A DNA stretch of 64,000 nt. Origin: Helianthus annuus (lineage: Eukaryota > Streptophyta > Magnoliopsida > Asterales > Asteraceae). The notes beneath the pieces were generated by a model, which was not told the origin of the DNA, made no database searches, and saw only the letters and a list, made by a program, of their open reading frames with translations. The DNA lies in the NCBI RefSeq assembly GCF_002127325.2, contig NC_035445.2, positions 80,832,601 through 80,896,600 on the forward strand, read 5' to 3'. Shown in pieces: positions 1-18,460 of this stretch. Position 1 is the stretch's first letter, and each line of letters begins with the position of its first letter. A program made the position numbers and the translations under genes.

Positions 1-306
1 ACACACAACATACGACACAACTCTCAAACACTTAGACACTCAGTGATCCTTGTACTCAGCTCATTACTATCCGAAGTTTGTAACTACATTTTTATTATAT
101 TGAAGTTGGTGATCGGTAGTTGCCATCACCCGAGGTTTTTTATGCCGGAGATCATACATTGATCAAGGGCTTTTTCCTCGTCTAAATCATTGTGTCTTTG
201 TATCTTTATCACAGAAGTGATCCTTTACTTTCATAGCTAACCAAGCATCATACCCCGTTTACATAAAGTTTGGTTACATTATCCTTGTGTGATTTTGACC
301 AAAACA
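1..306 (+). repeat. Copy A 5' LTR (right part)
   Basis: Matches 10098-10405 almost base for base and ends GACCAAAACA, followed three bases later by the PBS. The LTR promoter lies upstream of the window; in copy C it shows as a TATAAATA at 22073-22080. Confidence 0.93.
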
Positions 307-309
307 GTT

Positions 310-327
310 TGGCGCCCACCGTGGGGC
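310..327 (+). other. Primer binding site of copy A
   Basis: TGGCGCCCACCGTGGGGC begins three bases after the LTR end. The leading TGG pairs with the CCA tail of a tRNA. The identical 18-mer follows the 5' LTR of C, E and F. I did not identify the tRNA with certainty. Confidence 0.8.
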
Positions 328-383
328 AATTGGTGCTTCATTCATAAGAAAATCTTTTGTTCGAAATCATTTCAAAGAGTTAC

Positions 384-2952
384 ATGGCTTCATCATTGAA
401 GAACACCTCCACGGCGATGTCTGCAGTCACCTCAGCACAAACCACTCTACCTCCTCCACCGGCAGGATCCCAGAAAAATGCTGAGAAGAGACCAACCCCT
501 TCTTTCTCTAAACCTCCATCTTCTTCTGCTATGAAATCTTCTATTCCAGTACTAGTGATGTGTTTGCTTTAATTTTGCAGATGAAGGATCGTATGCAGCG
601 GCAGGATGAAACTAATGACAGGATCCTCAGGGAGATTGGAGATCTCAAAAGACAAAGAAAGCGGCAGAGGATCATTCCCCACTGATGCCAAAATCCTTGA
701 GTTTTGAGACTCCAATGGTCACCTCTCAGCCATCAGGGATCCCAGACGTACAGATCACAGGGGAGACGAGAGGATTACATCTCAAGTCAGCAGCAATGAC
801 TCAGACATCGGGCTCGTATTTCAGCCAGCAGGATCCTATCCTCAGTAATATGGGATCCTTCATGAATCCGGGAGCCTATCCGGGGTCACAGCAGTTTCAA
901 GGATCCTACTTTTATCCCAGGATCATTCCAGGGCCAAGGATCCTCCTTTATTCCAGGATCATCCCAGGTTCAAGGATCCTCCTTCGTTCCAGGATCATCC
1001 CAGATACCAGGATCCTTACAGATGCCAGGATCCCTAAAAATTTGCAAACAGGGAGTTTAGATGTCCATTCAAGGGGACTTCATTCCAATGCAGACCATTG
1101 CTTCCACTGGTCCCTCCGTTGTTCCAGAATCCCAGCAATATGGATTCCCTAACTTGAACCCAATGGGAGGTAACACTTTAAATAATTATCCTACTACTAA
1201 CCTTGGGTTCATGCAGGATACAGGTACCAATCACGTTATGGCCAGGGAACTACAGAAACTAAAGGACATGATCTCAAGTGTTCCAGGGGTAGTCAAGCCT
1301 ATCCCAGAGATTGCAGATGGGAGCCACAAGGTATCTCGCTTTGCACCACCAATCTGTGATGCAGAGGTACCCAAAAGGTTCCATATCCCTACCATGAAGT
1401 TGTATGACGGCACAACGGATCCAGAGGAGCATATAGCACAATACAGGGAAAGGATGGAGATCAATCCTATCCCAGAAAAATTGAAGGAAGCATGCCTATG
1501 TAAAGGATTTGGATCTACTCTTACTGGATCAGCCCTTAAATGGCTGCTAAGTCTTCCCCCTTACTCTATTACTTCATTTGCTAATTTAGTTAATTTATTC
1601 AATAACCAATTCTCTTGTAGTAGAAAGTTCGAAAAATTAACTAGTGATTTGTACAGGATAACTCAAAATCATAACGAATCATTAAGAGATTATATAACCA
1701 AATTTAGTAAAGAATCCTTGGATATTCCCAACTTGGATATGGCTACGGCTGTTGAAGCCTTCAAAATGGGACTTCTTAAGGATTCATTATTCTATGATGA
1801 TCTTGTTATGACACCTTGCAGGAACTTAGATGAAGTAAGAACTCGAGCACTCAGGTTTATCCGGCTAGAGGATGACAAGAGGATCCAGGAGAGACAAGTA
1901 GGATCCTCAAAACAAGATAAGCAAGGATCCTCCTTCAAAACAACAAGTTCAAATCCTACCATAGAAACGAGAACAAGAATGTGCATGCTGTCGACCAAGA
2001 AGAGGATGATGAAGAATATCCTCCAATCTCGGAATATTGTTTTTCCGTTGATAATCATGAACTAATCCTTGCAATGTAGAATCTAGGTGAAAAGGCTAGG
2101 TGGCCCAGGAAGAATGATAAACCATCCGGGACTAAAGACAAGTCCAAATGGTGTGCATACCATGAGGATTTCGGCCATCTGACTGAAGATTGCATAGCCT
2201 TAAGAAAAGAAATTGGATACCTGCTAAGCAAGGGGCATCTAAAAGAATTATTGGGGAGAAAAAAGCAAAGGACCCAGGATCCTGAAAGGATCCCTGAAAA
2301 GGCTCCAGCACCTCCGGCAAACGCACAAGTGATTAACTTCATATCCGGAGGATCAGACATTTGTGGAACATCCTTCTCAGCGGCCAAAAGACATGCAAAA
2401 GAATCAAAAATGGATAATGGAGATAGGCCTATTAGAACCTCAAGCGTCTCAGAAGGAAAGATGATAACATTTGATGAGGATGATCGCATTAATGTTCAGG
2501 ATCCTCACCATGATAGCTTAGTTATCACTCTCTTTATCTCTAACCATTTTGTCCGCAGGATCCTTATTGACGGAGGGAGCTCAGTGAACATTATCCAGCT
2601 TGATGTCTTGAAGAAGATGGGAATCCCAGAATCAGACATCACCCCAAGATCCTCCGTGCTTGTGGGATTCAGTGGAGAAACGAAGAAAACTCTGGGGGAC
2701 ATCAAACTCCCAATCTACGTGGAAGGATTACATAATTACCAAAAATTTTGTGTTATTGACTGTTTATCTTGTTGCAACGTTATCCTTGGCAGGCCTTGGA
2801 TACATGACATGAAAGCGGTTCCATCTACCTACCATCAATGTGTGAAGCTCCCTAGCCCATGGGGGATAATCAAGATCGACAGTGACCAGCAAGAAGCTAA
2901 GGATTGCTATACCTCATCCATGAAGCCAACCTCGAGGCCAAGGGAGCAATAG
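384..2952 (+). pseudogene. Copy A gag-protease, several frameshifts and one stop
   Basis: The start is ATG at 384 (MASSLKNTS), the only ATG in a suitable place among the copies. The capsid-type Gag region (about 1250-1900) carries the SLPPYSITSFANLVNLF stretch typical of Retrotrans_gag domains. A zinc-knuckle variant C-x2-H-x4-H-x4-C (CAYHEDFGHLTEDC) lies near 2155, and the protease motif IDGGSSVNII near 2570. Breaks against copies C and F: single-base losses near 550 and 655, more shifts between 830 and 1060 and near 1940, and CAG to TAG at 2077-2079. The intact 3' part ends at the conserved TAG 2950-2952. Gag would package RNA and the protease would cleave the polyprotein, but this copy cannot make full Gag. 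Confidence 0.85.
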
Positions 2953-6258
<3,306 letters not shown>

Positions 6259-6764
6259 ACATGACCCTTCCTGCATGTGATCCTTACATTGAAGTATCCT
6301 TGAAGGATCCTGGAGATATCGGTGATCCTTACTCAGGTAATATGCTTATCCTAAAACTATTGCATTTTCTTATTTTTTAAGGATAAGGATCATGTATCCT
6401 TCATCCCCTACTCACAAACCATTTGAGTTATGATAAGTTCAGGTATCTTCAGCATATCATTAAAGATCTTCAAAAGCACCACAGATCCTTGGGTCCAACC
6501 CCAGTTATCCTTGGGATTATCCCCAGTTTCCGCCAGCAGCGCACGATGATCCTGATATAGTTCACGTCCTTGGGATCAGTACCCACTTTCGGGGCTGGCG
6601 ACCTCATCGTACTGGCTATACCCAGGATCCTACGTATAATGGTGGACGCACCATACATCCGTTCCTAAGGTTTCTAACGTTTTCACGTTAGCTAAGGTTT
6701 TGACATTTTCATGTCACTAAGTTTGGATAGTTGCCAGAAAGGGCCATACTCCAGTTTACATACG

Positions 6765-6994
6765 ATCCTTTGGGCTTGTCCCCAGTTATCCTATGGGCTT
6801 GTCCCCAGTGATCCTCCGGGATCATCCTCAGTTATCCTATGGGCTTGTCCCCAGTGATCCTCCGGGATCATCCTCAGTTGTCCTATGGGCTTGTCCCCAG
6901 TGATCCTCCGGGATCATCCCCAGTTATCCTTTGGGCTCGTCCCCAGTGATCCTCTGGGATCATTCTCAGTTATCCTTTGAGCTTGTCCCCAGTT
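6765..6994 (+). repeat. 23-bp tandem repeat, 10 units (copy A 3' region)
   Basis: Exactly 230 bp, ten monomers of 23 bp. Two variants mostly alternate: one with GGGCTTGTCCCCAGT and one with GGGATCATCCTCAGT, giving a 46-bp higher-order unit. Copies B, C, E and F have 2, 4, 4 and 5 monomers at the same place. Confidence 0.93.
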
Positions 6995-7442
6995 ACTAAC
7001 CTATCCTTTATATTGGCTTAGTCCCAAGTTGTATTCCATTTTTTCAGGTTTTCGAAGTTAAACAATTAAGGATCCTTAATCCTTATTATCCATTAAAGTT
7101 TTACCTATGGTAATTCCGATTAAAGGTTAGGATCCTAACTTGGATCCTCAGGTATGATCCTTAACTACTTTTAATTTCATTATTCATTTGAATAACCTTT
7201 AGACCTTGGCAACTGAACCTATGATCCTTAAAATAAACTATCTTGAAAACTTTCGATTATAGGATATTTGATCCAGGATCATATCCTAAATTTCTTAAAC
7301 ATAATTTGCTCAACTTTTCAAACAAACATGTGTCAAAACAATTGAAAATCAAAAAGGATAATAACACAAGATAAGCGACAAAAGTTTAAGATTTTATTTA
7401 TTAAACAAAAGGATCTTTAACCCTTTCAAAAAGTTGTCAAAA

Positions 7443-7497
7443 TTACCTACCCAAAGCTTCTACCAGCAATACGTGGCCCGTCCGCTGGGGTAGGTAA
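7443..7497 (+). other. Conserved hairpin in the 3' region (copy A)
   Basis: Arms TTACCTACCC (7443-7452) and GGGTAGGTAA (7488-7497) pair perfectly around a 35-base loop. B, C and F have TTGCCAACCC with GGGTTGGCAA, so both arms changed together. It lies between the 3' ends of the convergent pol and aORF genes. Confidence 0.75.
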
Positions 7498-7772
7498 AGG
7501 GTGTCCATGATAATAGGTTCGAAAGTATTGCAGGGAAATTAGAAGGCGGCAGGATCACAACGGCTTCATCCCCCAAACAGAGGATCCCTCCACCATGTGT
7601 AATCCTACCTATTGTTCAAAGGATCCAGGATCCTTAACCCTAAGAAACTATTGTCCAGAGATTACAAACCATAATTGTTCCAAACACCACTACCACAAAA
7701 AACCACTACCAATCCTAAAAAATTGGGCTCCGGCCTAGTCTCGAAATATCCATCATCGCCCAATCATGCAGC

Positions 7773-9378
7773 TTACTTCTTCGCTGCTCCATCACCAGCT
7801 TCTCCACCCTGATCCTTATCAACATCACCTCCCTCCAGCATTGGGATATCCTCAGCATCATCGTCATCTTCCAACTCTGCTAGCCTTGCCTTCCAGCCTT
7901 CAACATCCCATGTGCTCCTGTCAAAGGAAGGATCTTGAGCCTCCGCAGCCATCTGCAGTTGTATCTTGTACATGGTTACCGCGGCAGAGACCTTAGCGTC
8001 TTGGGTAATGTCATGCTTCTCATAATCAAACTTGATCAACGCTTTAACAGCCTCATCTTTGACTGCCCGGATCTCCTTCTCAAGATCGGCAATCTTAAGA
8101 TCCTTCAGCCCACACGTCTGTTGAAGGTCAGCAATTTGACGATCCTGATCCTCAACCTGATTGACGTAAGTCTCCATTTCGGAGAATTTCTAAAGAAGAC
8201 AACAGGAAAGCAACATCAGACACATGTGATCCTCGGACTTGTCGAAGACAATTAACAGGGGCAGTGATCCTAACCTCATCAAAATAGTCAAGGAATTGCT
8301 GACGGAGAAGAGGAAATCCTTGAAGATCATCTGAAGCCTTCCTCTTTTTTCCCTTGCCCCGAATGGACGCTTTAGGGGCTGAGACTGAAGGGCTGGCAGC
8401 AGGAGCCTTCTTCTTCGAGGACGTGACATTGGCAAGATCACTGATCCCAAACTTGGAGGCAGATTTAACAGACCTGGCAGATTTTCCAGCACCTACACAA
8501 TTCAAAAAAACAAGATAAGTCTCCTTGTTAAATTAAATACTTTCACATAAAACTTATTTTTATGAGGATACTTACTTGACATTGTGACAGACGCAGAGGA
8601 TATCTCTTGAGAATCTTGGATAATAATCTGGAAGCTTCGAACTTCAGGATCAAGCTTCTTGAAAGCTAACACTCTCTCTTTGGCAGCAGGGGTCAACCTT
8701 AAGTGAGCAACGGAGATAGCTGCATAAAAAGACAAAAAAGAAAAGACATCAGTGATCCTCATCATATGAGACAGAACTGATAGTGATCCTTCGAGGATCC
8801 TCTATCCTACCATGAGTGGCCCATTCCTTGGGCAGATCCTTCCCATCCGGGATGGAATCCCTCTTAACAAAGAAGAATCGACGTTTCCAGTTGGTATCAT
8901 TCTTGGTCACTTTGAAAATAGGGTGATCCTCCCCAGCTTTCCGTTTCAGCAGATACCGGTGGGAACCAAACGTAGTAAGATCATAGAGCTCGGCCAGCTC
9001 TGCCATCCCCAGATCAATCCCTTCTTGCTCGATGATCCTCTCGAAGGTATATAGAACCCTCCAGATCATCGGCATAGCTTGGATATATGAGATGCCGGTA
9101 AGAGAAAAGAAAGATTGGGTAAACATCGGAAAAGGATATGAATACCCAATGAGGAAGGGAGTAGCAGGAAAAGCCACCCAGACATCTGAGACAAGATCGC
9201 TCAAAGCAGTAGGATCAAAGGGTTTAAAAACAACATTCGCTGGGAAACAATGGCGAATCTTGTCTATGTGGACATCAGTAAAGCAGCATCTCTCCACGTG
9301 AGAATCCTTGATAATTCCCTGGCTCTTTAAGGGACTATCCTTCTTGGGACTCTTGTGCGGAGAATTACGGAGCAGCAT
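7773..9378 (-). CDS. Copy A antisense gene (aORF), four exons, intact
   Basis: Opposite to pol. Predicted exons 9378-8811, 8719-8576, 8492-8275 and 8189-7773; introns of 91, 83 and 85 bp with GT...AG ends (donors GTAGGA, GTAAGT, GTTAGG). Joined length 1,347 bp, 448 residues, no stop. Exon lengths 568, 144 and 218 are identical in copy F, so I trust the model. Exon 1 encodes a globular domain with PMIWRVLYTFERIIEQEG and KNDTNWKRRFFFV; exon 3 a lysine-rich stretch (RGKGKKRK) that could be a nuclear signal; exon 4 a coiled coil and an acidic tail. Tat elements are known to carry antisense genes after pol; the layout resembles the putative gypsy-type transposon family (Pfam PF04195), which I cannot confirm. 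Function unknown. Confidence 0.82.
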
Positions 9379-9522
9379 ATTATGAACAAAAAACAGAGTA
9401 AAAGCACGAAAGAACAGAGCAAAGAAGAGAAAGAAGAAGATGATACCTGATCAAGCCTTCGGTGACGATTATAAAGGGAGATACTTCGAATTTAAATACA
9501 AAATGATCCTAACCCTATCTCC

Positions 9523-9600
9523 TATTTATAATGATGATTCGCAGGGATTGTCACATCAGTGACGTAAATATCATAACGGCTAGTCCATATGCAACGGCTA
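9523..9600 (-). promoter_or_regulatory. Promoter of the copy A antisense gene
   Basis: TATAAATA (minus strand) at 9523-9530, 145 bp before the ATG. Upstream on the gene's strand are TTACGTCA (9560-9567; TGACGTAA on +) and two TAGCCGTT (9575-9582, 9593-9600), that is AACGGCTA on the other strand, 18 bp apart. The same set and spacing recur in B, C and F. Confidence 0.65.
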
Positions 9601-9670
9601 GTAAATCGGAATCGTCCGTTAGAGATAAGCTCAAAGCAAAATATAACTCATCTATTTACATTTAACTCCT

Positions 9671-9687
9671 TATATTTTGGGGGCAAT
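9671..9687 (+). other. Polypurine-tract-like sequence before the 3' LTR (copy A)
   Basis: TATATTTTGGGGGCAAT directly precedes the LTR start TGTTGGGG. The G run is conserved before every 3' LTR of the family here. It is shorter and less pure than a classical tract, so its exact limits are uncertain. Confidence 0.6.
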
Positions 9688-10405
9688 TGTTGGGGCTGGA
9701 TTTTACTATAAATGATCCTTATACGTGATCCTGACCAGTGATCCTTGTTTCTTTGGCAGATAGTGATCCTCAGCCAGACTTCAGGATCAGGATCATGGGA
9801 CGGTATGGTGATCCTTACACTAACGGTCACTTCCACTTGTTACAAAATTGTTTTGTAGGAACACCTAGCAGGATATGCCCTACACATCATGATCCAGGGA
9901 CGCGTTTTCACAAATATGGCAAGAGCTAAATTGGAGATAGACGTTGTACCGGATATGGAAACTTAGCTTGATTAATGGGCAGCAATTTAGGCTAGATTAT
10001 CTTAATTTCTAAAGGGGTAATGAGCTGATATTTAGTCATTTTACCTAAAATAAGTCACCCACACATGTATAAGTACCCGTCTTCCTCATTCGAAAAGAAA
10101 CACACAACATACGACACAACTCTCAAACACTTAGACACTCAGTGATCCTTGTACTCAGCTCATTACTATCCGAAGTTGTAACTACATTTTTATTATATTG
10201 AAGTTGGTGATCGGTAGTTGCCATCACCCGAGGTTTTTTATGCCGGAGATCATACATTGATCAAGGGCTTTTTCCTCGTCTAAATCATTGTGTCTTTGTA
10301 TCTTTATCACAGAAGTGATCCTTTACTTTCATAGCTAACCAAGCATCATACCCCGTTTACATAAAGTTTGGTTACATTATCCTTGTGTGATTTTTGACCA
10401 AAACA
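9688..10405 (+). repeat. Copy A 3' LTR
   Basis: 718 bp, TGTT...AACA. Rich in TGATCCT/AGGATC strings in its first 150 bp. Followed at once by ATGGC, which continues an inverted LTR (copy G). Confidence 0.95.
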
Positions 10406-10941
10406 ATGGCAACTACCGATCACCAAACTTCAATATAAGAAAAATAGTTACAACTTTGGATGATAATGAGCTGAGTACAAGGATCACTATAGTTTCGAGT
10501 GTCTAAGCGTGTGAGAGTTGTGTTGTGTCTTCTTCCGAATGAGGAAGAGTGTTATATATACAAGTGTAGGTGACCTATTTTAGGTAAAAAGACTAATAAT
10601 CAGCTCATTCCCCCTTTAGAAATAAAAGTAAATCTAGCCTAAATTATCGCCCTTAAATCATGCCAAGTTTCCATATCCTTCACAACGTCCATCTCCGATT
10701 AAGCACATGCCATAGTTGTAAAGACGTGTCCTTTAATTGTGATGCTTAAGAGCGGATCCTGCTAGATGTCCTGCAAAACAACATTAAATTCAACGAAAGC
10801 AACTGTTAGCATGAGGATCCTATGATGGTCCGTGATCCTGATCCTGGAACTCTGCTGAGGATCACTATCTGCCAAAGAAACAAGGATCACTGGTTAGGAT
10901 CACATGTGAGGATCATGTATTGTAAAAATCCAGCCCTAACA
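10406..10941 (-). repeat. Copy G: minus-strand LTR, interrupted by copy A
   Basis: Reverse complement of the family LTR from its TGTTAGGGCTG start (at 10941) to TTGCCAT (at 10406), where A inserted. The remaining roughly 180 bp should lie upstream of the window. It is closer to F's LTR than to E's. Whether G is a solo LTR or belongs to a full minus-strand element cannot be seen. The next bases, GTATC, are the expected TSD in copy B. Confidence 0.88.
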
Positions 10942-10942
10942 G

Positions 10943-14239
<3,297 letters not shown>

Positions 14240-14748
14240 ACAGGATCCTTCAAGCATATGATCCTTACATCGGAAGCATCCTCGAAGGATCCCGGCGACA
14301 TCAGTGATCCTTCACTCTGGTAAAATCCTTATCTCAAAACTTTTCCATTTTCTTATTTTTACCTAAGGATAAGGATCACGTATCCTTCATCCTTCTCTCA
14401 CGAGAATTCGAGTTATGATAGTCCAGGTGTCTTCAGCATATCGTTAAAGATCTTCAAAAGCACCACAGATCCTTGGGTTCAACCCCAGTTATCCTTGGGC
14501 TTGTCCCCAGTTTTCGCCAGTAGCGCACGATGATCCTGGTATAGTTCACGTCTTTGGGACCAGTACCCACTTTCGGGGCTGACAACCTCATCGTACTGGC
14601 TATACTTAGGATCCTACGTATAATGGTAGACGTACCATACATCCATTCCTAAGGTTTCTAACGTTTTCACGTTAGCTAAGGTTTTGACATTTTCATGTCA
14701 CCAAGCTTGGATAGTCGCCAGTAAGGGCCATACTCCAGTTTACATACG

Positions 14749-14793
14749 ATCCTTGGGCTTGTCCCCAGTTATCCTTCGGGCATGTCCCCAGCT
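14749..14793 (+). repeat. Tandem repeat, 2 units (copy B)
   Basis: One 22-bp and one 23-bp monomer of the family's 3' repeat; the shortest array among the copies. Confidence 0.85.
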
Positions 14794-15255
14794 ACTAATT
14801 TATCCTTTACATTGGCTTAGTCCCAAGTTATGTTCCATTTTTCAGGTTTTCGAAGTTAAACAAATAAGGATCCTTAATCCTTATTATCTATTAAAATCTC
14901 ATCTACGGTTATCTTGATTAAAGGTTAGGATCCTAACTTGGATCCTCAGGTATGATCCTTGACTATTTTGATTATACTCATTATTCTGAACAACCCTTGC
15001 ACTTTGACAGCTAAACCTATGATCCTTGAAATAAACTGCCTTGAAAATTCTCAATGATAGGATATTTGATCTAGGATCATATCTTAAATTTATGAAACAT
15101 GATTTGCTCAACTTCTGTTATTCTAACAAATATATTTCCAAAGTAATTGGACAACAAGAGGATAAATAAAGGATAACGAAACAAGGTAAGCCAGAAAGAT
15201 TAAAGTTATTTTATTAACAAAGGATCTTAAACCCTTTCAAAAAAAGTTGTCAAAA

Positions 15256-15309
15256 TTGCCAACCCACGTTTCTACCAGCAAAACGTGGCCCGTCCACATG
15301 GGTTGGCAA
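15256..15309 (+). other. Conserved hairpin (copy B)
   Basis: Arms TTGCCAACCC (15256-15265) and GGGTTGGCAA (15300-15309). An inner stem CCACGTTT with AAAACGTGG extends the fold around a CTACCAGC loop. Confidence 0.75.
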
Positions 15310-15582
15310 AGGGTGTCCATTGTCTATGCGGTCATAGCAGGTGCAGGTAATTAAAAGCGGCAGGATCACAAAGGCTTCATCCCCCAAACAGAGGATCCCT
15401 CCACCATTTGCGATCCTACCTATTGTTCAAAGGATCCATGATCCTTAACCCTAAAAACTATTGTTTAAGTTACAGACCATAAATTGTTTCAAAACATCAA
15501 CAACCACAGAAACCACTACCAAACTTAAAAAATTGGGCTCCGGCCTAGTCTCGAAATATCCATCATTGCCCAATCCTGCAGC

Positions 15583-17199
15583 TCAAACCTTCGGTGCACC
15601 ATCACCACCAGCTCCACTTGCTTCCCCCTGATCCTTGCCAGCATCACCACCTTCAAGCATTGGGATCTCCTCAGCCTCCTCATCATCCTCCAACTCTGCC
15701 AGTCTTGCCTTCCAGCCTTCCACATCCCAGGTGCTCTTGTCGAAGGCAGGATCCTGAGCCTCCGTAGCCATCTGCAGCTGGATCTTATACATGGTTATCG
15801 CAGCAGAGACCTTGGCATCCTGGGTAATGTCATGCTTCTCATAATCAAAATTGATCAGCATCCTGGCAGCTTTATCCTTGGTGGCCCGGAGCTCCTTCTC
15901 AAGATCAGCAATCTTGAGATCTTTTAGCACACCCATCTGTTGGAGGTCAACAATTTGGCGGTCTTGATCCTCAACGTGGCCAATATATGTTTCTATTTCA
16001 GCGAGTTTCTGCAGAAAGGGAAAAGGGTAAGTTCAGGACCAGGTGATCCTCAAAGAAGCAGGATATACAGGCAGGATATTCAAGTAGGATAACCAACAGG
16101 GGCAATGATCCTTACTTCATTAACATAATCAAGAAACTGCTGGCGGAGCAGGGGAAATCCTTGAAGATCCTCAGAAGCCTTTCTCTTCTTTCCCTTACCC
16201 CTAATAGGAGCTTTAGGGGCTGAAGCAGAGGGACTAGCAGTAGGGGTCTTCTTCCTTGTAGACTAAACATTGGCAAGCTCGTCAATACCAAACTTGGAGG
16301 CAGACTTGACAGATTTCCCAGCGCCTACACAATCAAAACAAGATAAGTACCCTAACTAATTTAAAATCTTACATAGAACTGCTTTTTAAATAAAGATACT
16401 TACTTGACATAGTGGCAGATGCGGAGGATACTTCCTGTGAATCTTGAATGGCAACTTGAAAACTTCTGGTCTCAGGATCAAGCTTTTTGAAGGCTAGAAC
16501 TCTCTCTCTTGCAGCAGGAGTTAACTTGAGATGAGCAACAGATATGGCTGCACAAAAGACAAAGAGGACATAGTGATCCTTATCATAAGAAACAAGTCTG
16601 ATGGTGATCCTTCCAGGATCCTCTATCCTACCATGAGTAGCCCACTCCTTGGGCAGATCCTTCCCATTAGGGATGGTATCCCTCCTAACAAAGAAGAATC
16701 GTCGCTTCCAATTTGTATCATTCTTGGTGACCTTAAGAACAGGGTGATCCTCCCCAGCTTTCCGTTTCAACAAGTATCGACAGGAACCAAACGTGGTAAG
16801 ACCATATAGCTCAGCCAGCTCCGACATCCCTAAGTCAATCCCCTCCTGCTCAATGATCCTCTCAAGGGTATACAGAACCCTCCAGATCATCGGCATGGCT
16901 TGAATATAAAACATGCCGGTCAGGGAAAAGAAAGATTGGGTGAAAGCTGGAAAGGGATACGAATATCCTATGGTGAACGGAGTTGCAGGAAAAGCTATCC
17001 ATGTGTCAGAAACAAAATCACTTAGAGCGGTGGGAGTGAAAGACTTGAAGATAGTATCCGCCGGAAAGCAGTGACGGATCCTATCGATGTGAGCATCGGT
17101 GAAGCAACACCTCTCAGTAGGAGAGTCCTTAATAATCCCTTGACCTTTCAAGGGGCTGTTCTTCTTGTGATCCTTGTGAGGGGAATTCCGGAGCAACAT
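15583..17199 (-). pseudogene. Copy B antisense gene, stop in exon 3
   Basis: Exons by homology to F: 17199-16632, 16547-16404, 16324-16116 and 16008-15583. Splice sites are kept. In exon 3 a lysine codon has become TAG at 16263-16265, which would cut the protein before its basic stretch and coiled coil. Intron 1 has no in-frame stop here, so an unspliced reading frame of 276 codons exists from the same ATG. TATA box at 17348-17355 and the upstream sites are conserved. Confidence 0.8.
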
Positions 17200-17347
17200 A
17201 TTCACAGAAGAATAGAAACAGAGGAGCAGAAAAACAGAGTAAGAGAAGGAAGAAAGAAAAGAGGAGAATACCTGATCGATCTTCGGACGAGATTATAAAG
17301 GGAGTATATCTTGAATTTGAATGCAAATTGATCCTAACCCTATCTCC

Positions 17348-17424
17348 TATTTATAATCATGATCTGCAGGATTGTCACGTCTATGACGTAAGGGTTGCAA
17401 CGGCTAGTCCGAGTTTAACGGCTA
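17348..17424 (-). promoter_or_regulatory. Promoter of the copy B antisense gene
   Basis: TATAAATA at 17348-17355 (minus), TGACGTAA at 17384-17391 (+), AACGGCTA at 17399-17406 and 17417-17424 (+), the latter two 18 bp apart as in A, C and F. Confidence 0.62.
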
Positions 17425-17511
17425 GTTATCCGAATCGTTCGTTGCAGATAAGATCAAAGCAAAATATAACTCATTTATTTACAAAATCACTCCTTATATT
17501 TTGGGGGCAAT

Positions 17512-18194
17512 TGTTAGGGCTGGATTTTTATAATACATGATCCTTACATGTGATCCTAACCAATGATCCTTATTTCTTTGGCAGATAGTGATCCTCAGCA
17601 GAGTTTCAGGATCAGGATCATGGACCATCATAGGATCTTCATGCTAACAGTTGCTTTCATTGAATTTAATGTTATTTTGCAGGGACATCTAGCAGGATCC
17701 GCTCTTAGCATCACAATCAAAGGACGCGTCTTTACAACTATAGCATGCGCTCAATCAGAGATGAACGTTGCAAAGGATATGGAAACTTGGCATGATTTAA
17801 GGGCGACAATTTAGGCTAGATTTACTTTTATTTCTAAAGGGGTAATGAGCTGATTATTAGTCTTTTTACCTAAAATAGGCCACCTACACTTGTATATATA
17901 AATACTCTTCCCCATTCGGAAGACAGACAACACAATTCTCACACGCTTAGACACACATTACGATAGTGATCCTTGTACTCAGCTCATTATCATCCGAAGT
18001 TGTAACCATATTTTGATATATTGAAGTTGGTGATCGGTAGTTGCCATCACCCGAGGTTTTTTCCTCGTATAAATCATTGTGTCTTTGCATATTTCATACT
18101 GAAGTGATCCTTTACTTTTTCAATAAACCAAGCATCATTCCCCATTTACTTAGAGTTTGGTTGCATTATCCTTGTGTGATTTTTAACCAAAATA
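17512..18194 (+). repeat. Copy B 3' LTR, with a 34-bp internal deletion
   Basis: 683 bp. The GTTTTTT run after CCCGAG is joined directly to CCTCG, losing the usual 34 bp between two T runs. The last dinucleotide is TA instead of CA, a C-to-T change. Contains TATATAAATA near 17895. Confidence 0.9.
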
Positions 18195-18460
18195 GGTTGG
18201 CAAAGGGTGTCCATTGTTTATGCGGTCATAGCATGCAGGAAATTAAAAGGCGGCAGGATCACAATGGCTTCATCCCCCAAACAGAGGATCCCTCCACCAT
18301 TTGTAATCCTACCTATTGTCTGAAGGATCCTGGATCCTTAACCCTAAAACTATCGTTCAAATTACAGACCATAATTGTTTTAAAACATCAACAACCACTA
18401 AACAAAAAAATTGGGCTCCGGCTATGTCTAGAAGTTTCCTTCATCGCCCAATCCTGCAGC

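Noticed and set aside
6765..6994. CRISPR-like regular array
   Set aside because: Monomers are directly adjacent without unique spacers and the DNA is eukaryotic; it is a tandem repeat.
10406..10941. Inverted LTR next to A's 3' LTR as a palindromic two-LTR recombination product
   Set aside because: The ATGGC continuation and the GTATC joint with B are better explained by nested insertions; the two LTRs are also of different subtypes.
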